Source of the DNA: Actinophytocola sp036378875
GTDB lineage: Bacteria; Actinomycetota; Actinomycetes; Mycobacteriales; Pseudonocardiaceae
DNA length: 64,000 nucleotides
Direction: 5' to 3'
NCBI RefSeq assembly: GCF_036378875.1
Contig: NZ_DASUVO010000153.1
Location: 124,001-188,000 of the forward strand
A model generated the notes under the pieces. That model did not search any database and was not told the DNA's origin. It worked only from the letters and a program-made list of their open reading frames with translations. Of this stretch, positions 51,489 through 59,512 are shown in pieces. Position 1 is the first letter of the stretch, and each line of letters opens with the position of its first letter. The position numbers and the translations under genes are program-made.

Positions 51489-52492
51489 GCCCCAACCTTC
51501 TTCTTGACCGTCACGGCCGCGTCCTGCGCGGTCGGCTCGACAGGGGTCCGTTCCCTGATCAGATCGGTGGCCTCGCGTCGGTTCGCCGTTCGGTGCAGCA
51601 CGATCTCCGCGATCAACCCGATCGAGATCAGCTGCACGCCCAGGATCACGAGCAGGATGCCCAGCATCAGCAGCGGCCGGTCGCCGATGGCCTCGCCGCC
51701 GAACAGCTTCACCACGGTCAGGTAGGCCAGGACCACGAAGCCGATCAGCGCGGACAGGAGGCCGATCCCGCCGAACAGGTGCGCGGGACGTCGGCCGTAC
51801 TTGGTGATCGTCATGACCGTCAGCAGGTCGATGGCGCCCCGGACGTACCGCTCCAGGCCGTACTTCGACTTGCCGTGCTCGCGGGCCCGGTGGTTCACGG
51901 CCAGCTCACGGACCTGGTAGCCGGTCTGGTGCGCCAGCGCCGGGATGTACCGGTGCAGCTCGCCGTACAGCGGCACCCGGCGGTAGACCTCGGTCTTCGC
52001 CGCCTTCAGCCCGCAGTTGTGGTCGTTGATCTTGAGACCGGTCATGACGTTGGTCATGAGGTTGAAGAACTTCGAGGGGATCCGCTTGCCCAGCGGATCC
52101 TTGCGGTCCGCCTTGTGGCCGGACACCAGGTCGGCGCCGTCGTCGAGCTCGGCGAGCAGGCGCGGCACCTCGGCCGGGTCGTCCTGCAGGTCGGCGTCCA
52201 TGGTGACGATCCGCTCGCCGCGTGCCTCGTCGACGGCCGCGGCCAGCGCCGCCGCCTTGCCGAAGTTGCGGCGCAGCTTCAGTGCCCGCACACGCGGGTT
52301 GTCGGCGGCGAGCTGGGTCATGACCTGCCAGCTCGTGTCGGTGCTGCCGTCGTCGACGAAGATGACCTCGTACTCGGTCTCCGGCAGCGTCGCGAACGCG
52401 GCGTCGATCTCGCCGACCAGCGTCGCGAGCGTCGCCTCCTCGTCCTTGACCGGGATCAGGACACTGACCTGGGGGGTTGTTTCAATGCTCAC
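51485..52492 (-). CDS. DPM1/GtrB-type polyprenyl-phosphate glycosyltransferase, 335 aa
   Basis: GT2 domain: SVLIPVKDEEATLATLVGEI, VIFVDDGSTDTSW, IVTMDADLQDDPAEV, and GLKAAKTEVYRRVPL. Two C-terminal transmembrane helices (LLSALIGFVVLAYLTVVKLF; LLMLGILLVILGVQLISIGL) are typical of GtrB/ArnC-like enzymes that load sugars onto undecaprenyl phosphate. GTG start overlaps the stop upstream. Supplies lipid-linked donor for the locus (inference). Confidence 0.9.
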   Translation of the reverse strand: MSIETTPQVSVLIPVKDEEATLATLVGEIDAAFATLPETEYEVIFVDDGSTDTSWQVMTQLAADNPRVRALKLRRNFGKAAALAAAVDEARGERIVTMDADLQDDPAEVPRLLAELDDGADLVSGHKADRKDPLGKRIPSKFFNLMTNVMTGLKINDHNCGLKAAKTEVYRRVPLYGELHRYIPALAHQTGYQVRELAVNHRAREHGKSKYGLERYVRGAIDLLTVMTITKYGRRPAHLFGGIGLLSALIGFVVLAYLTVVKLFGGEAIGDRPLLMLGILLVILGVQLISIGLIAEIVLHRTANRREATDLIRERTPVEPTAQDAAVTVKKKVGA

Positions 52493-54237
52493 TTCTGGTC
52501 CTCGTCGTCGACTTCCGCCGGCATCCAGCGCTTCGCGCCGCTCTCCAGAATCACCACGACGCGGAGGTCGGGGTCGTCGGGTCCCACCATGCCGAACCCG
52601 GTGTCCGCGTTGATGCCCAGGTACTGCTGGGCGATGTCCGAACGCACCCGGTCGCTCACGCCGCCACCCACGACCTTGCCGGTCGAGTCGACGAGAACGG
52701 TACAGCGCACCGGGTCCTTCACGCCTGTCGCCCATCCCCACACGAGCTGTGAGCCTGGCTTCGCCTCCACCTTGTCGACCGTGCCGGCCGGCGAGGCGGG
52801 GGTGCGGCCACCCTCCGGCGGCACCATCCGCTTCACACCGCCGAGGTCGATGTGATCACCCAGCTCAGGGCCGCCGCACCCGAGCGTGAAGCTGTCGTTG
52901 AACGGGTAATGACCCAGTGCCTCGAGCCGTGGCACGAGCTGGTGCCCGGTCGGCGGCAGGGCCCACCCGAAGGCGTTGAGGTAGCCGGCCCGCAGGGCGA
53001 CGGACTGGATGTCGTGGTCGATGTCCTCGGTCCGCACCGTGTTCGCGGTGGGCACGCCGAGCGCGAACCCCGTGACGCCGGCGACCGCGAACCCGACCGC
53101 GAGCTTGCGCCAGTGCCGTGCGACGAACGAGTGCACGACCGTGCCGGCGATGACCAGCAGCGGCAGCGAGACCAGCACCGAGATGGAGGTGTAGCGGCTG
53201 TGCTGGCTGTAGTCGAGGCCGAAGTCGATGCGGGAGACGGCGATCATCGCGCCGCCGAAGAACGCGTGGCAGGCCAGGCCCCACCAGAACCGCAGCTCGG
53301 GCGTTCGTGCCGCCTTGACTGTGGCCAGCGCGCCGTACCCGCCGAGGATGACCGCGCCCGCGAGTACCGCGAAGCCCGTGTTGTTGGCCGCCCAGATGTG
53401 ACCGAGCACCGCGAACAGCCCGAAGATCGCGGTGCCGATGTCGCTCTCGGTGCCCGAACCCGCCGCGTTGTGGTTGACCGACATCCAGCCGACCACGATC
53501 ACCGCGCCGGTGACGAGCGGCAGGACCCGCCGCCACATCGGCTCCTTGCGCATGATCGCGATCAGTGCGAGCGACGGCCACGCGGCGAACGCGGTGCCGT
53601 ACGTGATGCTGCCGAGCAGCGCCATGCCCCAGGCCGGCCACCACTTGCCCTTGACCGCGAAGAGCAGCGCGCCGACGGAGATCAGGTTCGCGGTGAGCCA
53701 GGCCGCGCCGCTCATGGCGTGGGTGAAGTTGTGCAGCCCGTGCAGGCTGAAGATCAACGCGGACGACGCGAGCACGATCGAGGCACGCACCACGATCGGC
53801 AGGCTCTTCGGGATCGCGAACCGGATCAGCAACACGGTCGCGAGCGCGATCAGGATGTCCACGTACCCGAGGACCCGCTGGTCGCCGCCGGCGAGCGTGG
53901 CGTCGCCGTAGTACATCAGCGACGGGATGGCGATCAGGTGCTCGTTGGAGGACATGAACAGGCCGCCGAAGTCGAGTGACCCGTCCAGGTTCACGAACCG
54001 GACCAGCGCGTACCAGTAGTCGACGTAGTGCAGCTTCGACGCGCGTGCGACCTCGATGCTCATCGCGGCGGCCGGGACGAGCGCGAGCAGTTCGATCAGG
54101 CGGGCCAGCCAGCTGGTCGTGGTGAACCTGCGCAGCCGCTCGGCCCAGCGTCCGGGTTCCTGTGCCCCCCGCGCGTCGTCGGCGTGCTGGTCGGGCGGCG
54201 AATCCTCCGCCGAGTCCGTCGTCACCGTGCTCGTCAC
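52489..54237 (-). CDS. Polytopic membrane protein with C-terminal soluble domain, 582 aa
   Basis: About ten to twelve transmembrane helices (residues ~45-430) with loop motifs HYVDYWYALVRFVNLDGSLD and MSSNEHLIAIPSLMYYGD, then a ~150-residue extracytoplasmic beta-rich domain (GWATGVKDPVRCTVLVDSTG). GtrC/GT-C-like topology suggests transfer of lipid-linked sugar outside the membrane, fitting the GtrB-type gene downstream. GTG start follows GGAGG at eight bases. Not a family I can name. Confidence 0.8.
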   Translation of the reverse strand: MTSTVTTDSAEDSPPDQHADDARGAQEPGRWAERLRRFTTTSWLARLIELLALVPAAAMSIEVARASKLHYVDYWYALVRFVNLDGSLDFGGLFMSSNEHLIAIPSLMYYGDATLAGGDQRVLGYVDILIALATVLLIRFAIPKSLPIVVRASIVLASSALIFSLHGLHNFTHAMSGAAWLTANLISVGALLFAVKGKWWPAWGMALLGSITYGTAFAAWPSLALIAIMRKEPMWRRVLPLVTGAVIVVGWMSVNHNAAGSGTESDIGTAIFGLFAVLGHIWAANNTGFAVLAGAVILGGYGALATVKAARTPELRFWWGLACHAFFGGAMIAVSRIDFGLDYSQHSRYTSISVLVSLPLLVIAGTVVHSFVARHWRKLAVGFAVAGVTGFALGVPTANTVRTEDIDHDIQSVALRAGYLNAFGWALPPTGHQLVPRLEALGHYPFNDSFTLGCGGPELGDHIDLGGVKRMVPPEGGRTPASPAGTVDKVEAKPGSQLVWGWATGVKDPVRCTVLVDSTGKVVGGGVSDRVRSDIAQQYLGINADTGFGMVGPDDPDLRVVVILESGAKRWMPAEVDDEDQK

Positions 54238-54311
54238 GTCACATTCCTCCGCGCGATTGTTACGCGGAATACCATGTCAAAGTCCGACACGCACACGTGC
54301 GGCGGGGCTTT

Positions 54312-55637
54312 CTAGCGGACTGGGTTCTTGGCCAGCTCCGTGCCCAACTGGTCGAGAAACCCCTGGTCAAGGACGGCAACGGCGCCGGCTGCGACGTTAC
54401 GTTCCACCACTTCGAAGATGACGACCTCGGAGTCGGTGAACGTCTTGATCACTTGAGCCGGTTGTGCCTCCGCGGACCGGTAGTACTGAATGGTCACGTC
54501 GGAGAACGCGGCGGGCAGGTAGCCGGACGCGCCGACGAGGAACGAGTCACCGAGCACCGCCGTCGGCTCGTTGACCATGCCGGTGAGCCGTTTCGACTCG
54601 TAGTGCCTCGGTGCGAGCAGGTCGGCGGTGTTCTTGCGGACCCGGTCGTAACGCCCGTCGGGCTTCAACCGGTAGTTGGTGATCCGGTTGGTGCCGTCCT
54701 TGCCGATCAGCGGCGGCAGGTCCGCGGTCCCGCTCGTCTTGTCCTTCTGCTGGATCTTCCAGGTCTTGGTGATCCCCGGCTTGACCTCGGTGGCGACCGT
54801 CTTGATCATCTCGAGCGCGCCCTCGGTGGTCCAGTGGGTGTCCTGCGGGTAGTAGACGGGCTGGTCGCTCCGGTCGGCGACCGCGGCGAGCCTGGGCCGC
54901 ATGTCGATGGCGCCTCCGATGGTCACGACCTGCTGCCACAGCTCGGGCGTGACCGGGGCCGCGCAGTCCTTGCCCGGGTAGGTGGCTGGCAGGTGCTCCG
55001 GCACCATCGTGGACTTGTCCGGCACCACGACCAGTACGAACGTGCGACCGGACGACTCGACGACGTCCCGCAGCTTGGCGAGCTGGGCGACCGTCTCGTT
55101 CAACGGCTTGAGCGGCTGGCACTTCGACAGGGCGTCCGGGCCGTAGTACAACCAGCCGTCGCTGCCCTCGACGACCTGACGGAACCCGGCCTGGCCCGAA
55201 CCGTTGGTCTCCCCCTCGGTGGGGTCGGTCTGGGTCGGGTCGTCCTGCTTCTCCTCCGGCTCCGACGGGCTGCCGGGCAGTGGGCCGCTGGGCGTGCCGC
55301 CGCCACCGCCCTGGTCGAACGGTGCGGGTTCGCCGAAGAACGTGCGGCTGACCCAGTCGGTGATGTTCACCGCCGCCGCGCGGAACGCGAGGTTGTCGGT
55401 GGCCCACGCGTCGTAGCCGGTGAGGTCGAAACCCGGGAACTCGGCGAGCTTGTGGTTCTCGATCTCGGTGGCCCGCGCCCCGAACACCCACAGCAGGGCG
55501 GGTGTGGCGAAGAAGACGAGTGCGCTGATCAGAGCGGTGAGCTGCCGCTTGCCGTGGCGCGGCCGGTGGAGTGCGTGCTCCCGCGGCAGCCATGCCTCAT
55601 GGACCGGCGGCAGCTCGTGAGTCGGTCCAGCGGTCAC
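54312..55637 (-). CDS. AlgX/AlgJ-like SGNH acetyltransferase-domain protein, 441 aa
   Basis: N-terminal transmembrane helix (LTALISALVFFATPALLWVF); SGNH-like extracytoplasmic domain beginning RQVVEGSDGWLYYG; DTHWTTEGA provides the Asp-x-x-His pair, and AVLGDSFLVGAS the nucleophilic-Ser block. AlgX/AlgJ-type proteins transfer acetyl groups to exported polysaccharide. A Gly/Pro/Glu-rich insert (FDQGGGGGTPSGPLPGSPSE) lies before the catalytic domain. It probably works with the acyltransferase-3 of the operon. Confidence 0.88.
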   Translation of the reverse strand: MTAGPTHELPPVHEAWLPREHALHRPRHGKRQLTALISALVFFATPALLWVFGARATEIENHKLAEFPGFDLTGYDAWATDNLAFRAAAVNITDWVSRTFFGEPAPFDQGGGGGTPSGPLPGSPSEPEEKQDDPTQTDPTEGETNGSGQAGFRQVVEGSDGWLYYGPDALSKCQPLKPLNETVAQLAKLRDVVESSGRTFVLVVVPDKSTMVPEHLPATYPGKDCAAPVTPELWQQVVTIGGAIDMRPRLAAVADRSDQPVYYPQDTHWTTEGALEMIKTVATEVKPGITKTWKIQQKDKTSGTADLPPLIGKDGTNRITNYRLKPDGRYDRVRKNTADLLAPRHYESKRLTGMVNEPTAVLGDSFLVGASGYLPAAFSDVTIQYYRSAEAQPAQVIKTFTDSEVVIFEVVERNVAAGAVAVLDQGFLDQLGTELAKNPVR

Positions 55638-55656
55638 ACCAGCACGTTAGCTGGTT

Positions 55657-55959
55657 TCATGTCGCGGAGGCGTCAGGTTGGTCGAGCCGGTCGGCGATTC
55701 CGGGGTTGACCATGGTCGTCTTGTCGCTGGTCCCGACGATCTGGGTCATCTCACCGGAGGGTGCCTCCCACGCCGCGGACACGGGAATAGGCACCTTCTC
55801 CCTGGCGCTCTTCTCAGGTGGTGACGGTTGCGTCTCGGCGGCCGCCTCCTGGTCCGCCTCGGCGAGCAGCGCCTCGCTCTCGGTGCGGTACTGGGCGGTG
55901 GTGATCTCGCCGGACACCAGCCGCTCACCGAGGTCCCGCAGCCGATCCTGCCAACTCAT
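55657..55959 (-). CDS. Short SHOCT-like protein with TQxV motif (paralogue 3), 100 aa
   Basis: MSWQDRLRDLGERLVSGEIT then TAQYRTESEALLAEAD matches the N-termini of the proteins at 43784-44893 and 44999-46129. It ends in a disordered tail with GEMTQIVGTSDKTTMVNPG. No transmembrane helix: it is the soluble version. First gene of the operon, 19 bp before the AlgX-like gene. Confidence 0.82.
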   Translation of the reverse strand: MSWQDRLRDLGERLVSGEITTAQYRTESEALLAEADQEAAAETQPSPPEKSAREKVPIPVSAAWEAPSGEMTQIVGTSDKTTMVNPGIADRLDQPDASAT

Positions 55960-56082
55960 GCTTTGTTGGTACCACGGCCGCGATACGTAGAGTGGAGGCC
56001 GGGCGTGAGCTGGCCGGACCGCGTCGCCAGGGTGACCACGCGAACGCCCTGCATGCCGAACGAAGAGAGGCAGTTGAGCACA

Positions 56083-56745
56083 GTGTTCGGACGTGACAAG
56101 ACCCGCCCTGTTGAGCAGGCGAACGCCCTCCCGGGCCGCGAGACGAGGATGCCGGTCCCGTCGGCGCACGCCGTGTTCACCGATCGTCCCATCGCCGCGC
56201 CGTTCCCCTCGCAGGTCGAGGTCGCGGTCTTCGGCATGGGCTGTTTCTGGGGCGCGGAGCGGCTCTTCTGGCAGACCGAGGGCGTGTGGACCACGGCCGT
56301 CGGCTACGCGGGCGGCTACACGGCCAACCCGACGTATGAGGAGGTCTGCTCTGGCCTGACCGGCCACGCGGAGGTCGTCCTGGTCGCCTTCGACCCGTCG
56401 GTGGTCACCTACGACGCGCTGCTGAAGCTGTTCTGGGAGGAGCACGACCCGACCCAGGGCAACCGCCAGGGCAACGACGTCGGCACCCAGTACCGCTCCA
56501 CGCTGTACTACACCTCGGACGAGCAGAAGAAGACGATCGAGGAGAGCCGGACGGCCTACCAGGCGGCGCTGACCCGAGGCGGCCACGGCCAGATCACCAC
56601 CGAGGTCGCCCCGCTCGGCGAGTTCTACTACGCGGAGGACTACCACCAGCAGTACCTGTCCGACGCCAAGAACCCGAACGGCTACTGCGGTCTGGCGGGC
56701 ACGGGTGTGAGCTGCCCGATCGGCCTGAACGTCGAACGCGCCTGA
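56083..56745 (+). CDS. msrA: Peptide-methionine (S)-S-oxide reductase MsrA, 220 aa
   Basis: Catalytic motif VFGMGCFWGAERLFWQTEGV; EVCSGLTGHAEVV; HDPTQGNRQGNDVGTQYRS; resolving Cys residues in GYCGLAGTGVSC at the C-terminus. Repairs oxidised methionine using thioredoxin. GTG 56083 is chosen since VFGRDKTR fits actinobacterial MsrA N-termini; TTG 56074 is possible. Divergent from the glycan operon. Confidence 0.94.
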   Translation: MFGRDKTRPVEQANALPGRETRMPVPSAHAVFTDRPIAAPFPSQVEVAVFGMGCFWGAERLFWQTEGVWTTAVGYAGGYTANPTYEEVCSGLTGHAEVVLVAFDPSVVTYDALLKLFWEEHDPTQGNRQGNDVGTQYRSTLYYTSDEQKKTIEESRTAYQAALTRGGHGQITTEVAPLGEFYYAEDYHQQYLSDAKNPNGYCGLAGTGVSCPIGLNVERA

Positions 56746-56842
56746 CCGGCCATACTTCGCGCCGCCGCTGACCGGCAACTAGCACGCAACTACACCATCC
56801 GGCCGTCCCGCCCACTGGCACCGATGATCAACGAGTGGTGGG

Positions 56843-57100
56843 ATGTCCGACATGCCATGGTTCCGGGCCGTTGACGTGACCGAAGCGGAGTTGGCGCGCT
56901 GGGATGCCGAGGACTCCGGCCGGATGGTGCGGCTGCTGCGGGAGGAACGAGGCTGGACCCGCACGAGGCTGGCACAACTGGCCGGCACCTCACACGCGGA
57001 GCTGGCCCGCTTCGAGATGGGCCGCACGGTCCCGGCGCAGCCGCTGCTGGTGCGCTACCTACGAGCCATGGGCTATCAGCGAACGGAAAACCCGCGCTGA
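56843..57100 (+). CDS. Small XRE-family HTH protein, 85 aa
   Basis: HTH: RLLREERGWTRTRLAQLAGT then SHAELARFEMGRTVPAQPLL. Nearly the whole protein is the DNA-binding domain with a short acidic N-terminal arm. GGTGGG precedes ATG. Neighbour of tRNA-Gly; regulon unknown. Confidence 0.82.
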   Translation: MSDMPWFRAVDVTEAELARWDAEDSGRMVRLLREERGWTRTRLAQLAGTSHAELARFEMGRTVPAQPLLVRYLRAMGYQRTENPR

Positions 57101-57108
57101 CGCGAAAG

Positions 57109-57165
57109 TGGGGGTCCGGGGGCGGAGCCCTCCGGGCGGGGCGTGGGGGCTGCGCCCCCACAAGA
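57109..57165 (-). repeat. Double-hairpin element 3' of tRNA-Gly (copy B)
   Basis: On the - strand: GTGGGGGC-GCA-GCCCCCAC (57161-57143), perfect 8-bp stem, then an imperfect CCGG(A)GGGC/GCCCCCGG stem (57135-57116). It aligns with copy A at 1237-1288 and has the same orientation relative to its tRNA, beginning ~55 bases after the tRNA 3' end. Possible transcript end or processing signal. Confidence 0.7.
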
Positions 57166-57219
57166 CGCGGCGAGTGAGCCCCACGAGCGCTTTCCGCGAG
57201 TAGGGAACTCCCACGAACG

Positions 57220-57292
57220 AGCGGACGACGGGACTCGAACCCGCGACCCTCACCTTGGCAAGGTGATGCGCTACCAACTGCGCTACGTCCGC
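57220..57292 (-). tRNA. tRNA-Gly, anticodon GCC
   Basis: Acceptor arm GCGGACG pairs with CGTCCGC, discriminator T. The anticodon loop TTGCCAA gives GCC; T-arm GCGGGTTCGAACCCG is canonical. 73 nt, CCA not encoded. Lies alone on the - strand between the XRE gene and the sigma factor gene. Confidence 0.96.
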
Positions 57293-57479
57293 ATGAGGTG
57301 AGGCACAGTCTAGCGGATGGTCGCCATCAGTAATTCCTGGGGCTGGACAGATCATCTGATTACGCCGATCGGCTCACGTCGTTCGTCGGTATCGCCTTAA
57401 CGTTCTTAACGTTTGCCCCTGTGCGTCAAACCCTGTGTGGCATGTTTGCCACATCCCGTGGCGGTCGGGAGGAGGTGGC

Positions 57480-58850
57480 GTGACCAGCGAGGCTGTGGAA
57501 GCCCCCGAGGACGGGGACCGGACGTTGCTCGAACGGCTTCGTGCCGGGGAGGACGCTGCCTTCGGTGAGCTGTTCTCCCGGCATTCGGGCGCCGTGTTCC
57601 GGCTCGCGCTGGGCCTGGCCGCCGACCGCGCGGAGGCGGACGACCTCACCGCCGAGGCGTTCTTCCGTGTGCTGCAAGCAATCCGGCGCGGCGCGGGGCC
57701 CGTGGACAACGTACGCGGCTACCTGCTGATCGTGGTGCGGCGAGTGGCGTGGGAGTGGAGCATGCGCCGCAGGGACGTGCCCGTCTCCGACGAGGAGCTG
57801 ACCAACCGCGCACCGTCGGACCCGGACAACACCGGGCAGTTCACCGAACGCAACCTCATCCGCCGTGCGTTCACCAGCCTCCCGGAACGCTGGCGCAAGG
57901 TGCTCTGGAAGATGGAGGTCGAGGGCGAGCGCCCGGCGGCCGTGGCCACGAACTTCGGTCTCAGCCCCAACGCGACGGCCGCGCTCGCGCGCCGTGCCAG
58001 ACAGGGCTTACGTGCCGCGTACCTGCAGGCCCATCTCGCCGCCGACCGCAGCGACACCGGTTGCCGGTCCGTGCTGGAAAAGCTCGGCGCCTACACCGCC
58101 GGCACCACGTCGGGCATCGAGCACCGCCGCATCCGGTCCCACCTCCAGAACTGCTCGTCCTGCACGACCGTGTACGCCGAGCTGCGGGACGTCTTCAGCG
58201 GGCTGCGGTCCCACGGCGGGCTCGCCGCGGCACCGGTCGTCGCGGCCGCGGGCTGGCAGCTGGGGGCGACGGTCAAGGGACTGTTCGCCAGCACGAAGTT
58301 CCAGGTCGGTGTGGCGGCCTCGTCCGCGGCGGCGATCGGCGTGCTCGGCTTCGTGCTCACGCCGTGGGGCGGCGGCAAGTCGGAGCCGGTCGACCTCTCC
58401 GGCAAGCGGGCCATCGAGATGCACGTCGACGGACGTCCGGTCAGCCCGCTGAACTCCATCGACGCGCCGGTCAGCTCCCGCGACGGCTACATCGACCGGT
58501 CCGAACAGCAGGCCAGGGAGTCGGCGGCGCCGCCACCGATGTCGACCACCACGACGCCGACGACCACGACCGTCACCGAGACCACCGACGGCGCGCGCCT
58601 GGACGCCACACCGTTGTCGAGCGACTCGGACGAGTTCGACGAGAGCGCCCCCGTGGTCTACAGCGCGACGACCGTACAGAGCTACTCGCAGGAGTACGAG
58701 GACTACACGTACGTGCAGGAGACGACCACCGTCACCGAGGTCAACTCGCTGGACCAGACCCGCACGAACACGAGCACCACGTCCTACAAACAGCCCAAGG
58801 AGTCCGATCCGAAGGCGTTGAGTGAGCCTGACCCCACACCAACCACCTGA
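57480..58850 (+). CDS. ECF sigma factor fused to zinc-finger and transmembrane anti-sigma-like region, 456 aa
   Basis: Sigma region 2 at ~25-95, region 4 at ~125-185 (FTSLPERWRKVLWKMEVEGE). Residues 221-228 read HLQNCSSC, the H-x3-C-x2-C ZAS motif, with Cys195 or His215 as possible fourth ligand. A transmembrane helix (~275-297) and a Thr/Ser-rich ~155-residue extracytoplasmic tail follow. GTG 57480 has GGGAGGAGG upstream. Sigma and anti-sigma in one chain are known in some actinobacterial ECF groups (ECF52/53 type). No separate anti-sigma gene adjoins it. Confidence 0.88.
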   Translation: MTSEAVEAPEDGDRTLLERLRAGEDAAFGELFSRHSGAVFRLALGLAADRAEADDLTAEAFFRVLQAIRRGAGPVDNVRGYLLIVVRRVAWEWSMRRRDVPVSDEELTNRAPSDPDNTGQFTERNLIRRAFTSLPERWRKVLWKMEVEGERPAAVATNFGLSPNATAALARRARQGLRAAYLQAHLAADRSDTGCRSVLEKLGAYTAGTTSGIEHRRIRSHLQNCSSCTTVYAELRDVFSGLRSHGGLAAAPVVAAAGWQLGATVKGLFASTKFQVGVAASSAAAIGVLGFVLTPWGGGKSEPVDLSGKRAIEMHVDGRPVSPLNSIDAPVSSRDGYIDRSEQQARESAAPPPMSTTTTPTTTTVTETTDGARLDATPLSSDSDEFDESAPVVYSATTVQSYSQEYEDYTYVQETTTVTEVNSLDQTRTNTSTTSYKQPKESDPKALSEPDPTPTT

Positions 58851-58905
58851 CCGGCGCCTGACAACGCCACCCCTGATACGCCATCATTTCAGTTGATGTT
58901 GCCGG

Positions 58906-58997
58906 TGAGCACTGTTCGAAACAGGCCGACGAGCCGTACCTCGTCCAGGTGAGGGACGTTGCCAACGGAGGTCGGCCGGACTTTTGAACAGTGCTCA
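58906..58997. repeat. Long nested inverted repeat (possible structured RNA or MITE-like element)
   Basis: TGAGCACTGTTC (58906-58917) pairs with GAACAGTGCTCA (58986-58997); the arms extend inward by GAAA/TTTT with one G-T pair; then GGCCGAC (58924-58930) pairs with GTCGGCC (58971-58977). Inside is GACGAG/CTCGTC. The whole folds as one ~92-nt hairpin just upstream of the GGAGG of the next gene. No target-site duplication is seen. Confidence 0.6.
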
Positions 58998-59017
58998 ACA
59001 GCTCGGAGGCAATTGAG

Positions 59018-59485
59018 ATGATGGAGCGCGTTGTGCTTGACCCCGACGGGCACAGGTGGACTCTGCGTAGCCAGATGGAGTGGCGTCAGCCGGACGACGT
59101 CGACGACTTCGAGCACGACGTGAGCGCGAGCAGCACGTCGGCGTTCGTACTGTTCGGGCTGATCATCGTGCTGGCCGTGGTGCTGGTGGTGGCGATCCCC
59201 GAAGACGTCGTCGCGCCGTGGAGTGGCCGGATGCTCTGGCTGGGCTTACTGATCGTGCTCACGATCCTGTTCTTCCCGACCCGCTGGGCGCTGCGCCGGC
59301 CGTGGCGCGTTGTCGCCGAGACCGGCGACAACGGCGAGGGCGAGCCGGTGGAGCGGTGGGTCGGCTCGGTGCGGGGCGTGTTCACCGTGCGCCAGCAGCT
59401 CAGGCAGGTCGCGCGAGACATCCACGTGGACGGGCACCCCAGCATCGAGGGACCGCTGCAGCCCGTCGTCGAGCCCGTGGCGTAA
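59018..59485 (+). CDS. Two-TM membrane protein, 155 aa
   Basis: Cytoplasmic N-terminal part (MMERVVLDPDGHRWTLRSQM), two adjacent helices (FVLFGLIIVLAVVLVVAIPE; MLWLGLLIVLTILFFPTRWA) and a ~60-residue C-terminal tail with VERWVGSVRGVFTVRQQLRQ. GGAGG eight bases upstream. Conserved-looking actinobacterial protein of unknown role, 27 bp before the DNA glycosylase gene and probably co-transcribed. Confidence 0.78.
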   Translation: MMERVVLDPDGHRWTLRSQMEWRQPDDVDDFEHDVSASSTSAFVLFGLIIVLAVVLVVAIPEDVVAPWSGRMLWLGLLIVLTILFFPTRWALRRPWRVVAETGDNGEGEPVERWVGSVRGVFTVRQQLRQVARDIHVDGHPSIEGPLQPVVEPVA

Positions 59486-59512
59486 CCGAGGAAATCGGAC
59501 AAGACTGGGGCC

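Noticed and set aside
40222..55959. Secondary-metabolite (PKS/NRPS) cluster
   Set aside because: No carrier, ketosynthase or adenylation domains; enzymes are of glycan type.
58906..58997. Insertion sequence or complete MITE
   Set aside because: No target-site duplication and no other copy in the window, so only an inverted repeat is claimed.
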